Assembly (NCBI GenBank): GCA_944470555.2
Contig: OX104134.1
Coordinates: forward strand, 51,327,890-51,391,889
DNA length: 64,000 bases
Reading direction: 5' to 3'
Source: Heterobilharzia americana
Lineage: Eukaryota; Platyhelminthes; Trematoda; Strigeidida; Schistosomatidae
Positions 24,720 through 35,829 of the stretch are shown here, piece by piece. The position numbers and the translations under genes were made by a program. The first letter of the stretch is position 1, and the number at the start of each line of letters is the position of its first letter. Under the pieces are notes generated by a model. It was given only the letters and a program-made list of their open reading frames with translations, was not told the origin of the DNA and ran no database searches.

Positions 24720-24910
24720 TGGACCACTGAATTCCAACCCAGTGGCTCAACGGTAGCATGCTGGAGACGGAACCTGAAGGCTCGGGTTAGATCTCTGGCG
24801 AGGCGCGGGTACACACTACTGAGGAGTCCCATACTAGGACGAAACAGCTGTCCAGTGCTCCCAGGTTGTCAATGTTTCTCCAACCGATGTTACTACATAG
24901 TGAATTCCGC
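24720..24910 (+). repeat. tRNA-like hammerhead SINE (second family)
   Basis: The A box TGGCTCAACGG (about 24752-24762) fits the TRGYNNANNGG consensus, and a B-box-like GGGTTAGATCTC follows at about 24784. The element continues into a hammerhead with an intact core (separate entry) and a tail containing CCCAGGTTGTCAATG. Such elements are expected to be transcribed by RNA polymerase III and retroposed by LINE machinery. End points are estimated from similarity to the neighbouring inverted copy. Confidence 0.7.
24805..24865 (+). ncRNA. Hammerhead ribozyme motif with intact catalytic core
   Basis: CTGAGGA (24819-24825) supplies C3 to A9. GTCC (24826-24829) pairs with GGAC (24837-24840) as helix II around CATACTA. 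GAAA (24841-24844) supplies G12 to A14. Helix III is the self-complementary ACAG/CTGT, ending in GTC, so the cleavage site would be after C24852. CACT before the core pairs with AGTG after the site as helix I. All conserved core positions are present. Helix III has almost no loop, a known trait of schistosome and newt hammerheads, which may act as dimers. Activity is inferred, not shown. Confidence 0.65.
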
Positions 24911-25144
24911 TAACCTCTAGAGAAAAATATAATTTTTGTCCAGTGTTTTTCTTAGTTACGCGCTGATAGGTGACGTACATAAACTCCCTGTATAATTATT
25001 TTTTTCAAAAATCAGGTATCCGTACAGTCGCTTAACCTGGTGGCTTAGCTTTTCCAATCAGATATAAAAATCCCAAGTAACACCAAAAATGGTAATTATC
25101 TTCTTCATAACCCACAAAATTGCCTACCTTTTCATCTTGCTACT

Positions 25145-25270
25145 AGCCAGCAGAACTTTCTAGGATGATAATACTTCGAGGGAATAAAATTGCACTTGGT
25201 GTGGCTCGTTTGGTCATTGTGATATACAAGCTTGACAACTACGTTAAGGTACCAGCTATCGGTCAGGCCC
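25145..25270 (-). repeat. Family B retrotransposon relic, 5' region
   Basis: This stretch aligns with 35297-35430 in the 5' part of the family B element. Shared blocks include GGCTCGTTTGGTCATTGTGA and GGTACCAGCTATCGGTCAGG-like sequence. It is a short, diverged scrap in the same orientation as the large family B copy. Confidence 0.6.
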
Positions 25271-28074
25271 TCATCATTATGCAAGTTATTTATCATTAAC
25301 TAATTACTCTGTCACAATTTTTTATCCGGTATAACTGTTCAACTTTCCTAACTTTTATCTGTGTTCATGATCAGTAGCCATATTCTCGATACCTTTATGA
25401 ACAAATTAATTTCTTATTAGCCAAGTTGTCACCATCAGATTGTTTTTAATTTATTGCCTAGTTGAGACCAACTTACGCTTTAGCATGAAGCAGATGATGA
25501 GGAGCAAATTGAAAATGAAATATTTCTCGCTTAAATGGTTTGGTTTTAGTGCTTCAGTGGGAGATGCACTCTAGTTTGAAAAATATGAAGTGATTTCCAA
25601 CTAGTTTTGTCATTTGAGCAAAATAAGAAGAGTACATTTACAAATCCACTCCTTTTTACTTTGCTCAAATTTATCGAAAGATCCGAGTGCATGAAATCGA
25701 TGACTGTCCTGTTCACATCAGATCAAAATGTATTGAAAATGAATATCTTTTGGAAATACTGATGCATAGTACTGCTGGTATTTCTACTGAAAAAGTAAGA
25801 TCAAATCATATTTTGGAACTTACTGCATGCCCAAGGTACCCGGTTACCATAGGTTCTGAAGAGAAATTTTTTTACGGTTTGAATTCCTGTACGTTTTGCT
25901 GAGAGGATACAGAGCCGATTGATTGTAATAAGATCAAACTGATAATCTGAATTTCAGCACTCTGAAAGCAAGTATCACCATACCTCTGTTTTAATTAAGT
26001 TTCCAACAAATGCGTGTAGATTTTAAAAAATAGGCATTTAAGTTGTAGTTGATGTACAACGCCTTCAAAAGATTGCATAATCGATCCATCTGAAAGTAAA
26101 GTGAGTGAGTGGCATGAAGTAACTATATTTTCTTACCTTACGTTTAGAATTGCTTGGGAAAGTAATACTAATACCTCACTTTCATATTTTGCGCGCAACG
26201 TTTTTAGAGAGATTCTAAAGAAGTGTCATTTGTATAAATGCTAATAATTACATATAATTTTTCGCATTTTTAGGAATTATGTCACTCTCTAGTTAATCAA
26301 AAAATACTACACAGGTAGCTGTGAAATCGAGAATTGTCCCTAAAGTATATTTCGAGAATCCCTCAGACAAACTAATATTATCTATAGATAGGACATCTAG
26401 GGACTAGTTGTTATCCGTTCAATATAGGCCTGTATGGGATATTCAGAAAAATCTGCTTATAAATTTTTTCCTAGCAAACAACAAACAGAAACGCATTATT
26501 AAAGTTAGTGAAGAGTTAGGTATGAAAAGTCTATTATTACTTCACGCTTTTTGTTTGTGCCTAGTTGATAGATTTGAAATCTTACCTACAAAAGAGTGCC
26601 TAGTTCAGGAAAATAGGACAGTAACGACAGAGTCGATAATTCGGCCGGTTCATTTGCTGACTTAGTCATTGATAACTAATTATGAATTGACACTTTCCAC
26701 CTTTTATCTTAGTGGCAGCACCCCTTAAATTATCTATTTAGTTGTTAGTTCAGTTGTAGCTTACTGGTTTAGTTAGCTGACTTCCAACCAGTGAGTCTTA
26801 GGCTAGAGGAATGGCTAGCCAGGTAGTATCATAAGCCCCCACACAATGGGTGTGACTCATTACCTACTGGATAAAAATGGCCAAGGTTACTGAGTCAATT
26901 CGTTTTATTATTTAGTTGTTTATTATGTAGCTTGTTTTAATCACTCCCCCCAAAAGCATCAGTAACATATCTATCGTCAGATTACCTGACTAAAAATTTA
27001 ATTTGATCAACAATAACTTTAAACCATAGAAAAACTCAGTTAAGATGTCTTTCCCATTTCGTGTTTCCATATGATACACAGCTCCGAAATAACTGAAAAT
27101 ATATAAAACTCTTACCCGTCACGGATAAATTTGAGCCGGTTCTAAAGAATCCAAACAATGCCATCTTAGAAATAATGAATAAAATATTCTCATTAAGTGC
27201 AGGGAAGTACCATGTTTGCTCTGATAGTTTAGAGGAATATATTCACACTGACGCAAACCCACATCACTCCATACTGAAGTCAGTGAACTTATGAATAAGC
27301 TATTGAAGCTACTACCAATTGGTGTAGAACTGGCGTATGTAAGTGAATCAGCCACTGACTCCAGCACTGAATGTCATAAAATGAACCTCCGAAAGAAAGT
27401 GACTTTTGCTATTATCAAAGATACTTCTCAAAAATGAATGCCAGAAATCAAAAATCCAGATTTGCGGGTTTCGCTGGCTGATATACAACATTTTGTGCTG
27501 AAATACACTACGCCTAGCCTATCAGCCACATTATAAGCTTGATTGTTAGATTTCGATCATAGCCAAGCACTTATGACTAGACAGCTACAATGGCTGCCGA
27601 ATAGTAACCGGTTCGAGCAACTATTGAAGAGTTACTTCTCTAAATCTTTATGACGTCTCGGTGAATACTTCAGTAAACTGCATATTGCGAAAAAGCCTTC
27701 ATACAATAAATATATAATTAACAGCTGTTTGTGAAGGTATGCAGCGGTAACGCAAACTTTTAATTTAAATCTTCAAGGAAAAATAGGTGATTTATTATTG
27801 AAGAAACCTTCTAAAAAACTCTGTAATCTATAACAGCGTATACCGCTGTTTGTACGATCGCAATGATTGAGGTTAAAACAGAATCTTGGTACCAAGAAGA
27901 TTCAAAATAGTGGTCTGATGGTCATGAGTTCATGATTACATTAGTTCACCAGATAAAACCCTTAGAGACTGCTTAATTACCAGTGTATCACTAGTCAAGT
28001 GAATTGCATTTGTAGTTTATTCTATAGCCAATACAAGTTTTATGTTTCAATTTCATTTTGTTTTTGCTTTTTAG
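25271..28074. other. Upstream region of the receptor gene, nothing recognised
   Basis: Two open frames, 25687-25902 and 26408-26665, lack domains and flanking splice signals that would connect them. The promoter and any 5' untranslated exon of the receptor gene could lie here or further upstream, but I see no element I can defend. Confidence 0.4.
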
Positions 28075-28333
28075 AATATTCAAATAATGAAGTTTTCTTA
28101 TTCCTATAAATCGGAAAGCATATTTCAAAAAATAATGCTTCTTGAAGTCTTCACCATCACTATCCTGCTTAAAACCGGTGTATTCACATTTCGATCTGCT
28201 TCAGACATTTATCTGACTCACCTTATCTATGCAGAACAATTCAAAAACTCTAGACACTTAAACAACACCAGCTCATATAATCACCATGTATTTCCAATGG
28301 GTCACGACAGCACTTTCATTGAGTCTAATGGCA
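28075..28333 (+). CDS. NMDA-type glutamate receptor-like gene, exon 1 (signal peptide)
   Basis: A strong 3' splice site (TTTTTGCTTTTTAG, ending 28074) precedes this exon. The first ATG is at 28087 and the frame stays open back to the acceptor. The product begins with a basic/polar stretch, then a hydrophobic run (IMLLEVFTITILL, residues 16-28), which looks like a signal peptide. A second Met at 28135 would give a more typical signal peptide. An NNTS sequon follows. The frame meets a stop at 28369, but a GTATGA donor at 28334 and an AG at 28405-28406 define a 73-bp intron that restores the frame into exon 2 (split codon A|AT). The acceptor so close to the ATG means either a non-coding upstream exon or spliced-leader addition. 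Confidence 0.65.
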
Positions 28334-28406
28334 GTATGAATCATATCTTACTTTATACAATGAATAAATAATCCAAGTGAATTTCACTTGAATAACTCAA
28401 ATATAG

Positions 28407-28968
28407 ATAAAACTATTACTGAAGGCGTTCTCAAACGTTTAAAAAACTCATTTATGCATAATATTAGTGAGACTTTTATTTCTCAACACTCACAAAATCG
28501 TTTAAAACGCTCCTTATTGACTTCAAACTATTTATCTGCCACTATTCCCTCTTCCTTATCATTATCACTACCTTCAACGGTATCTTCATACGATTTGGAC
28601 TTTGTTCGAGTAAAAATTCAAGGAATTATATTTGATGTAAAATTTCAACGTCCAGATTACAAATCAAATGGTGGATTACATTTACGAAATTTAATGAAAC
28701 CGTATCAGCATTTGCTATTGGACCCTCAGTACACGGAACAAGTTATTACAGCTTATAATCCACTGGTAATGCAAAACCAAATCTGTAAGGAATTCGAACA
28801 TAATCTATCTGATCAGCATGTAGCAAACAGTTTCTTCATAGTAAATGATGTTGGCGCACTTGTTGATAGGCCAATGCATGACCGACTACACCGACTATTT
28901 TTTCAAATCACATCTGCACTTGGAATACCAAGTATTACGTGGTTACCAACAGAGTGGGACAATTTGAG
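28407..28968 (+). CDS. NMDA-type glutamate receptor-like gene, exon 2 (N lobe of ligand-binding-like domain)
   Basis: This 562-bp exon ends at a consensus donor (GAG|GTGAGT at 28969). The translation has no low-complexity decay. Its second half (from about VITAYNPLVMQNQICKEF, then SFFIVNDV, then LFFQITSALGIPSITWLP) follows the pattern of the amino-terminal domain of NMDA receptor subunits: two helices, a buried FFIV strand, then a helix and a P-x-I strand. Two N-glycosylation sequons (NISE, NLSD) support an extracellular location. The first 70 residues are divergent. It could instead belong to another receptor with a type I periplasmic-binding fold (guanylate cyclase, metabotropic receptor), but spacing to the W of exon 3 fits NMDA subunits best. 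Confidence 0.65.
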
Positions 28969-30469
28969 GTGAGTGAGGGTTTTTAAAAAATCTGCTAACT
29001 TATACAAGATTTAAAACAGAAGTTGGAGAAGAGGTTAGTCATTGCAAAATCTGAATGACTAGCTTCTACGCGGACAATAAATTACGTTTTGATATCGATT
29101 TTTTTGGGATATTTGGAACCCAGCCAATCCACCTTTTCCCTTGGAAACATTTTGTTTATCGTGTAACTGAGGTTATGCAAGAGTTTATGAAAAAATTTCA
29201 CTTTTTTTCTAAAGTGAATCAGTGGAAAAAAAGATGGCCACAATCACCCCACTGGAAGTCATGGATAGATAGACAGACAGATAAACTGTTGTGAAACTTG
29301 CCTTCCTTAGTATGAACTGATTTCTACAAACTGCTACAATAAATTTATCAGTAGTATGAAATGGGTTGTAAAGTTGAGCATACTGATATTTTGTTAGGTT
29401 GTATAGTCATTGACTGACTTAGGTAGATGTGTTTAACGGTAATTACCTTATCAATTTTTACACTTCGCATCCACATATTGTAAAATATTTAGGTGTGTAC
29501 AGGTTAACTCCTATGAAACCAATGTGTAGTTCACAACGATCTGAATTCTTTTTTTACATTTTAAACTGTTGTTAAATCATTTATCCAGCCCCAAACAAAT
29601 AATGCTTTTTTCTACATTTTTGTAGCTAGTAGGTATTACTGTTCAGATAGCAAAAAGAAAAAATAGGCTACTGAAAGACACTCTGTTGATAAGCAGTTGT
29701 GAACTGCTTGATTTCAAGAAAGTTATGACACGGCATTAATTTTAAAAGACGTCACCATTGAGAAATGATTGCTAGAAATTGGCGAACACTCAGAACTAGA
29801 CAATATGAGATTGGTTGCCCTCCAGTGGCCAATCAGTTCACCCAATCCAGTCCTGCAAGAAGTTAATCGCTGCCCATAGAACTCAATGTCAGCGTCTCTG
29901 ACTACAATACTGAGTGACTACATGCGGTTGGGTCTTAAAGAAGAAATTCCTTCCCTTGAGGTTGCTCTCCGACGACCAACCAGTTTCATAATATTTTTCC
30001 AGTAAAATTTCCTGTATACGATATTCTTGATTAAACTGACTATTCATCACTGAGGAGTCGCTTGAAAAAATCATTTTGTAGAAAACGAATTAATAAATCA
30101 ATTATATCAGACAAAAAATACTTAAAAACCCAGCCGAATTAAATGCATAGCTCCCCAATTCTCAAGGTTGGATAAAAGAAATAATCTATCCTTGAAACAT
30201 AAGTGATGATAGTTGAAGTTTCATCTTCTGTGAAAGTTGACAGACTGAATAAATTGGGTTGCGGTGAGTTCAGTCGAACACGAAAGGAACATTTTTGTTA
30301 GCTGAAAAGCCATTCAGTTAACAGAGATCAGATTGTGAAGCACTATCTAAAAAAGCTGTGAGTTACTGTCTGTATGTTTGGCTCATATACCATGACTGGT
30401 GAATTCGAGTCGATCAACTTGAGTTGGTAAATGATATAGGCATTTCTATGTGTGCGTATAAAAGCAAAA

Positions 30470-31681
30470 CCTTGCCTAAGTAACTAGCTCACTAGTCACT
30501 AACCTGTCGTATGCTCGGATAAAGAGGGAAGGTTAGGCATAGGGCTACCAACTCCACAACCTAAAACCAATCCAACCGCAAAAGAAACTTCAAAGCACAA
30601 AGAAAGTATAAAAAATCAAAAGAAACTTATTCCTCGCTGAAATCGGAGAGATGAAATGACGCCAGTTGGTGTAAGCTTTCGGGAAGCCAGTCGGCCGATA
30701 TGTCTTCTCCTCTCTCGATGAAAGTGGAAGTAAGGATGGAGACATGCAATGTCCACACCATGTTTGAATCTAGCAAGGCTGCCCACACTGCCAAAGAGAT
30801 GAGATGTTATAGAATAAAAGTGCTAGGGTTCTGCGAAAGCAGGTGGAATGGAAGTTGACTCTCCAAACTGTCAACTGCAGAGTCAGCAATCTACTCCAGT
30901 CACCCAGACGACAACCACGAGCACACTGAGTTTTCGAGTGGCTATCATGATGTCTTCAAGAACATCGGAGGCTCCCTCTCATGCAGTGGGAACCAATCTC
31001 CTCTTACAGGATCAGGATCATGACAACAAGATTCAACTCAAAAGAAAGGAAAGTCACAACCATTAAATGCAACGCTACGCACCTACAGATAATGCAGAGA
31101 AAGAAGGAGGAGGAATCTTACAGACAACTGTAATCAGAACTGGACACGACCCCATTCTAGTTTGCGACATCAAAATTCCAATGCGTGGGATGACATGAAT
31201 GCCAAACTAGGAGCAGACAACACTGGAAGAGAACCAACCTTAATTCTAGAAGCACTCGGGGAAATGGACGAGAATTGAGAACTGTTTGCAGACTTCTGCA
31301 CATTCAACGATTTGGTGATTGGAGGAGAGGCAGTGCATACAAACATAAGGATATTCACAAGGCAGCGACATGGATTTAATTTCACCAGATACCAGGACAC
31401 TAAAAATCAGACCGACTTCATCTCAACCTGAAGAAGGTTGAGACGCAGCCTACTGGACACAAAATCAAATCAATAAATGGTGCAGATGCAGGTTCACACC
31501 ACTCAATATCTTTCTAGTGCAGGGTAGCTACTTTCCAAGTCAAGCTGAAGGCCTTCAAAAAACTGGTGATAGACGACCACAAACCAAGTTCGAAACCCAG
31601 GACAGAAACTTTGGAAAGAAACTACGAAGAACATCTTTGCGTCAGTCACCCATCAGGAAAAAATGGGAGACATTGAGCAAC
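30470..31681 (+). mobile_element. RTE family 1, 5' fragment (copy 3)
   Basis: It is nearly identical to 18462-19671, including the three frame-breaking insertions in the endonuclease. The first bases (AACCTTGCCTAAGTAACTAG) resemble the 5' terminus of copies 1 and 4. It ends at the same junction with antisense family B sequence. The downstream half of family 1 is not found on the far side of family B. Confidence 0.85.
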
Positions 31682-32817
31682 TGCTATTCCGTTCAATTTG
31701 CATAAGTTGTGCAAAGTAACAACAACAAATATTGTGGAATGAATTGAATTAATTTAGTATCCTCTGAATCTTTCACACACACACACACACTGAAGTTAAC
31801 ATTTCTGTCCATCTCTCAATCCAGATCAACCTGGGACCAAGTATTACTGAGTAACGGTCCGAGTTGCTACACCTCATATCAGTACATCGAGTAAAAAGGC
31901 AGTGGGACACAAGATGAAGATAAGAGAATGCGGTCAAAAGAAATATAAAGTACGAAAAGAGAGAAAGGAAGAATGAGAAAATAGTGAAATTCAGTATAGC
32001 GTCGTTAAGATGAGGATAACGTGCGTCGAGATACATCAGCGCCACTAACATCGGTTCTGAGTCTCCAACCACTAGTTCCTCTAGTCCCGCGGACCCCGGC
32101 CACCCAGTCGGCATCGCCCCACATGGCTCAAACCAACAGTCAGAGACTTCATACATTGGTGCAATGTTTTAGTTTGGCCACCTCAAGCCTTTTTCCAGCC
32201 TGGACTTACTTCAGCCAACATTGTATGACGAGGCAATCGGCGACTAGGCATATGTAACACGTATCCCAACCATCTCAGTTGATGAAGGTTCGTAACCTCG
32301 TCTACTGATTTACTGTTACTCCCTAAAACTCTACACCTGATTTCTGCGTTACTCATGTGGTGTCAACACAGAATACGGCCTACACTATGAAGGCAACGGT
32401 GGTCAAACACCTGAAGCCAGCCTTCTTATATCTTCTACTTTCAATGGCCATGTTTCACAGTTATACAGTAGAAGAGACCGAACTGCTGTGCAGTATACGC
32501 GGCCCTTAATAGACAAACTGATATCACGGCGGCACCACAGGTGGCGTAAGTTCGCGGAAGCCAATCGAGCCTTTTGTATCCGTGCAGAGATTTCATCGGC
32601 AACTGACCCATCAGGGCTGATCCTATTTCCCAAGTAAGTGAAGTGGTCGACACACTCAACCACTTCACTCTCTATTCTTAGCCGTGGCACCGCTGAAGAC
32701 CAATCCTGGAGCAAAAATTGCATTTGGATGGTGAAAACCGCATCCCAAACATTCTCAGATTCCCACTCAAAGTGTTCAGAAAACTCTGCATCTTGTCAGC
32801 GTCTTCACTTAACAGGA
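30501..32817. repeat. Near-identical duplicated block, copy 2 of 2
   Basis: Partner of 18492-20807, at a constant offset of 12,009 then 12,010 bases. The copies part at AACAGGA (32811-32817). Here family B sequence continues without a break, so this copy is closer to the ancestral arrangement. Confidence 0.9.
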
Positions 32818-32995
32818 CTATGTAATCTGCATATTCTAGGTCTAACGAAAATTCTCCTGTGATTAGGTCAACGGCTGAGTAATTAGGTGACGAGAGGTAA
32901 ACTTCCCTAAGAATATCTATGATAAAATTGAATAAGAATGAAGATAGTAGATACCTTTGCAGGACACCACTCGGTGAGTAGAGCTCACCTGACAT
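32403..32995 (-). pseudogene. Family B reverse transcriptase, motif C to C terminus
   Basis: Two overlapping frames (32678-32995 and 32403-32723) carry FIIDILREV, the motif C region LEYADYIVLLSEDADKM and then FTYLGNRISPDG and LLLYNCETWPL. The catalytic pair should be DD (YADD) but reads DY, removing an essential aspartate. The same C-terminal frame occurs in the truncated copy at 20393-20713. Confidence 0.85.
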
Positions 32996-33183
32996 CTCAC
33001 CATATGCTCTAACACGTCCACAATGTTCGAGTAGACAGCCCTGAATATGGTGATGTACTTACTAGGCACGCATTTCAGTGATAGACATTTCCACAAGACT
33101 TGTCGATCAATGGAGTCGAATACCGCCTTCAGGTCAAAAAATACAGCTAGTGTCGGACGCCGGTAAGCGTGTCTGTGTTCCAA
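32917..33183 (-). pseudogene. Family B reverse transcriptase, motif A region
   Basis: AVFFDLKAVFDSIDRQVLW is RT motif A, with both its aspartates kept. The frame is lost before motif B. Frames on the 5' side (33183-33420) still hint at the KPGHGCIDKLF-type block but contain stops. Confidence 0.8.
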
Positions 33184-33416
33184 AACCTGGCGTAGTGTGA
33201 AAAGTTTGTCAATACATCCGTGGCCAGGTCTAAAGCCGGCCTGATTTTCTCAGGCTTGTCGTTCCCGAGCTCCACTCAGGCGAATTATGGAACCTAGAAT
33301 CTTAGACACTGTTCGTCAGGCTGATTCCTCTGTGGTTATCACAGGAGGACTTCCTCGCCTCTCTTGAAGACTGGGATAACCAATGGTTTGGACCAATCAG
33401 AGGGGATCGTATTTGA

Positions 33417-33872
33417 TTAGCACATACTAGCTAACAGTTCCCTTAATCTGACTAGGAGCACTCCACCACCATCCTTGTATACCTCAGCAGGTAGTCTGTC
33501 TGGTCCTGCTGCCCTTCCTTGTTTCAGGTAACCTACCACTTTCTCAACTTCTTCTAGTGTTGGGGGACCTATCTCAATGTACCATTCAGGATCCGACTGG
33601 ATAGCGGGCAACGCAATGGTGGCTGGAGACCAGTTAAACTGCTCCTTGAAGTGATCTACCCATCGTTCTAGTCGTCTACCCTGCAAGTGAATTGCAGATC
33701 CGTCCTTCTCCACTATGGCCTCACTAATCGCAGTTTCCTTAATAAGTCTAAACAAGTGTCTACTGTTACCAATCGCCGCCGCCTCTTCAATCTCTTGAGC
33801 CTCCGCTGCCCACCACTGTTCGCAGCCATTGAGTAGACTTTTTCTCAGTCTAATTTTAAGTTGCACTCGCAC
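33417..33872 (-). pseudogene. Family B linker and RT pre-palm block
   Basis: The frame includes RLERWVDHFKEQFNW and GRAAGPDRLPAEVYK, equivalents of RWADHFKKLLNR and KAAGPDGIPPEALK in family 1. This confirms that family B is an RT of related but distinct lineage. Confidence 0.85.
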
Positions 33873-33999
33873 TTCGCTGTACTCAGGGCCTGGAAACAGG
33901 GATGCGTCAGTGCATCCATTAGTTCAGAAGAAGCTGCTGATAACCACTGGCTCTTTTTAGCCACTATTTTGGAGTCGGCTACGGTCTTCAAAACTGTTT

Positions 34000-34314
34000 T
34001 TACAGTGGACTGAAGATGGCACCAAGCTTATTCTGGATGAGTGATAGACTTTTTTCCGATAACTGCCTAGCCAACTTCGCACCGAACACAGATTTGGTGT
34101 TTTCGTTGTCCAACAGCACTCTTAGTGGTTTTGTTGCCGGACCTTTCTTACGTCCATTGAGACGCAGGCATATACGTGCTCGGACCAACGCATGATAGCT
34201 GTCCAAGTACGTACTCCAGAAAGAGCGGCAGTCTTCCACCGATCCTCTCCAGCGATGACTAAAGCAATGTGGTCTATCTGTGTTCATCACTGAGTTGAGC
34301 TCGGTGGACGCCAC
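34000..34314 (-). pseudogene. Family B endonuclease end and linker
   Basis: The start of this frame (ASTELNSVMNTDRPHCFSHRW) covers the position of the endonuclease SDH region, in decayed form (TDRPHC). KRK-rich linker sequence follows. It is separated from the main endonuclease frame by a gap near 34.33 kb. Confidence 0.7.
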
Positions 34315-34354
34315 GTCAGACAGTGTCTTTTCTTATGTCTGAAATTTGCGCTGG

Positions 34355-34915
34355 CTACAAGTAGGTGATTATCTGAGCACAGTTGTCGTAAGCGATCGCC
34401 TTTATCTGTTCGTTCAGCTGGACTCCGAAAGTGCCACTTAAGTACCTTTCTGCCTCACTCAGTTTACTCACCTGTGCTTTGAAATCACCTGCAAAAACCA
34501 CCACATCCGAACGTTTGGCTTTCGGGAGGAGGCTAGACAGTTCACAGTGAAACTCGTCCTTCACTTCATCCGAGCTGCAGTCAGTGGGTGCGTAAGCAGA
34601 GATTACAAAGAAACAACTGCGAGTCTCCCTATTCCTTTTGGATCTCACTGTGCCATTCAGTCGCATATCGCAGAGGCGACTATCAAGTGGGATCCAGTCA
34701 AGCAGTGAGGTTTCTGCCCTAGTGCTTAATGCTATACCTACACCTGAAAGACCACGAGAGCTAGCTATCGGATCCCCAGAAACTCTAGGGGCGAATTTCG
34801 CAGATTCACCAGATTGGCCGCAAGAAGTTAGGTGAATAACCGCGTTTGGGTCCTGTATGCGTGTCTCACAAACACAGCAAACATCCATGCCCCTAGTGGC
34901 TGCAGTCTTTGCCAA
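34355..34915 (-). pseudogene. Family B AP-endonuclease-like domain
   Basis: Motifs in order: DVCCVCETRIQDP (catalytic Glu), GLSGVGIALSTRA, VISAYAPTDCSS (catalytic Tyr region) and VVFAGDFKAQVSKL. The last should read GDFNAQ. The catalytic Asn is Lys here, so the nuclease should be dead. Just upstream the sequence encodes LRTLHQTGQQ, the first motif, in the continuing frame. Confidence 0.85.
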
Positions 34916-34975
34916 CGAAGCCTGTTGACCAGTTTGATGGAGGGTGCGTAAGTTTAAGGCTCCAACAGGTAATTT

Positions 34976-35494
34976 TCAGCACGTTTTAAGGAGATCAAAG
35001 ATGCTGTTCTGTGAACTCAGATAGTTGTCAAAGGCTGCAGAACTAGGAGAAATTGAAGATGATGTACTATTGTTAATTGGGAGACGTGAAGGAAGATTAG
35101 GATGTAATGAAGGGGGAGGTGGATAGCAGTCTGAAGAAACTTGAGAAGGCAGCATCAGCATGGCAGTGCTGGTCATCCAAGGGAAACACACTGCTGTCAC
35201 TTCATCCACCTAGCAGCAGTACGACTTCACCCTCAGACCCCCATCATAGTGTAGTAGTTTACACCACAACGGTAACTGCTTTTCGTCCAACCACTATCTA
35301 GCAGACGTTTCTGGTATGGTAGGACCTCCAGGGAACAAGTGTTCCACCAGCATAGCTCGTTGGGTCATCGTGAAATGCAAGCCCGACCACCACGTCAAGG
35401 TAGCAGCTATCGGTCGGGGAAAATTTCTGTACAATAAGCTGTCAGTATCAAATAAGGGTAACTTTGTTAAGTTCAGTGGCAGAACCAAAATCAA
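34976..35494 (-). pseudogene. Family B 5' coding region
   Basis: Frames 35294-35494 and 34976-35209 encode a region upstream of the endonuclease. The second is rich in Ser and Pro (PPPPSLHP, SSSISPSS). I recognise no domain. Stops separate it from the endonuclease at about 34974. Part of it recurs at 25145-25270. Confidence 0.6.
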
Positions 35495-35829
35495 ATAAGC
35501 GTTTCAAATCTATACTCTGTTATATTTAAGAATAAATGTTAAAGTCTACTGTTTAAAGGACTAATGCAGGCAAAAAGTACAAAAAGTACAAGGGGAGTAC
35601 GTTAACAGTTCAACACTGAAGGAAATGTGATTCAAGGAATAATAACAGAGAAGGTGGATAGAGTGTGTAAATTGACGGCAGAACAAAAGAACAGTATGCT
35701 AAGAACCACGATCAAAATAGCCTGAAGTAAAGAAAAGTGGAAGAGATGAGAATATTAATGCTGTTGAAGAATGATATATGAGGCAGTCAGGTGAAATCGG
35801 CAAATATTAAGTAGTAAGTGAAGGTATGG

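Larger units (their letters stand above)
31682..35495 (-). mobile_element. Non-LTR retrotransposon family B, nearly full-length, defective
   Basis: This roughly 3.8-kb element on the - strand contains, in order, a 5' coding region rich in Ser and Pro, an AP-endonuclease-like domain, a linker, a reverse transcriptase and a 3' UTR with a (CA)n run (31772-31790). It differs clearly from family 1 in sequence but has the same endonuclease-RT plan, as in schistosome RTE/SR2-like elements. It is split by stops and frameshifts and has damaged catalytic motifs. The 5' boundary is estimated from where similarity to the 25.1-kb relic and coding potential fade. Confidence 0.85.

Noticed and set aside
25687..25902. 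Open frame upstream of the receptor gene, considered as an exon
   Set aside because: No recognisable domain, no good acceptor and donor pair, and no phase-compatible link to exon 1.
26408..26665. Open frame of 85 codons before the receptor gene
   Set aside because: No domain or splice context. The AT-rich composition allows such frames by chance.
29055..29294. Aromatic-rich open frame just after exon 2
   Set aside because: It lies downstream of a consensus donor, has no acceptor of quality and does not fit the receptor domain.
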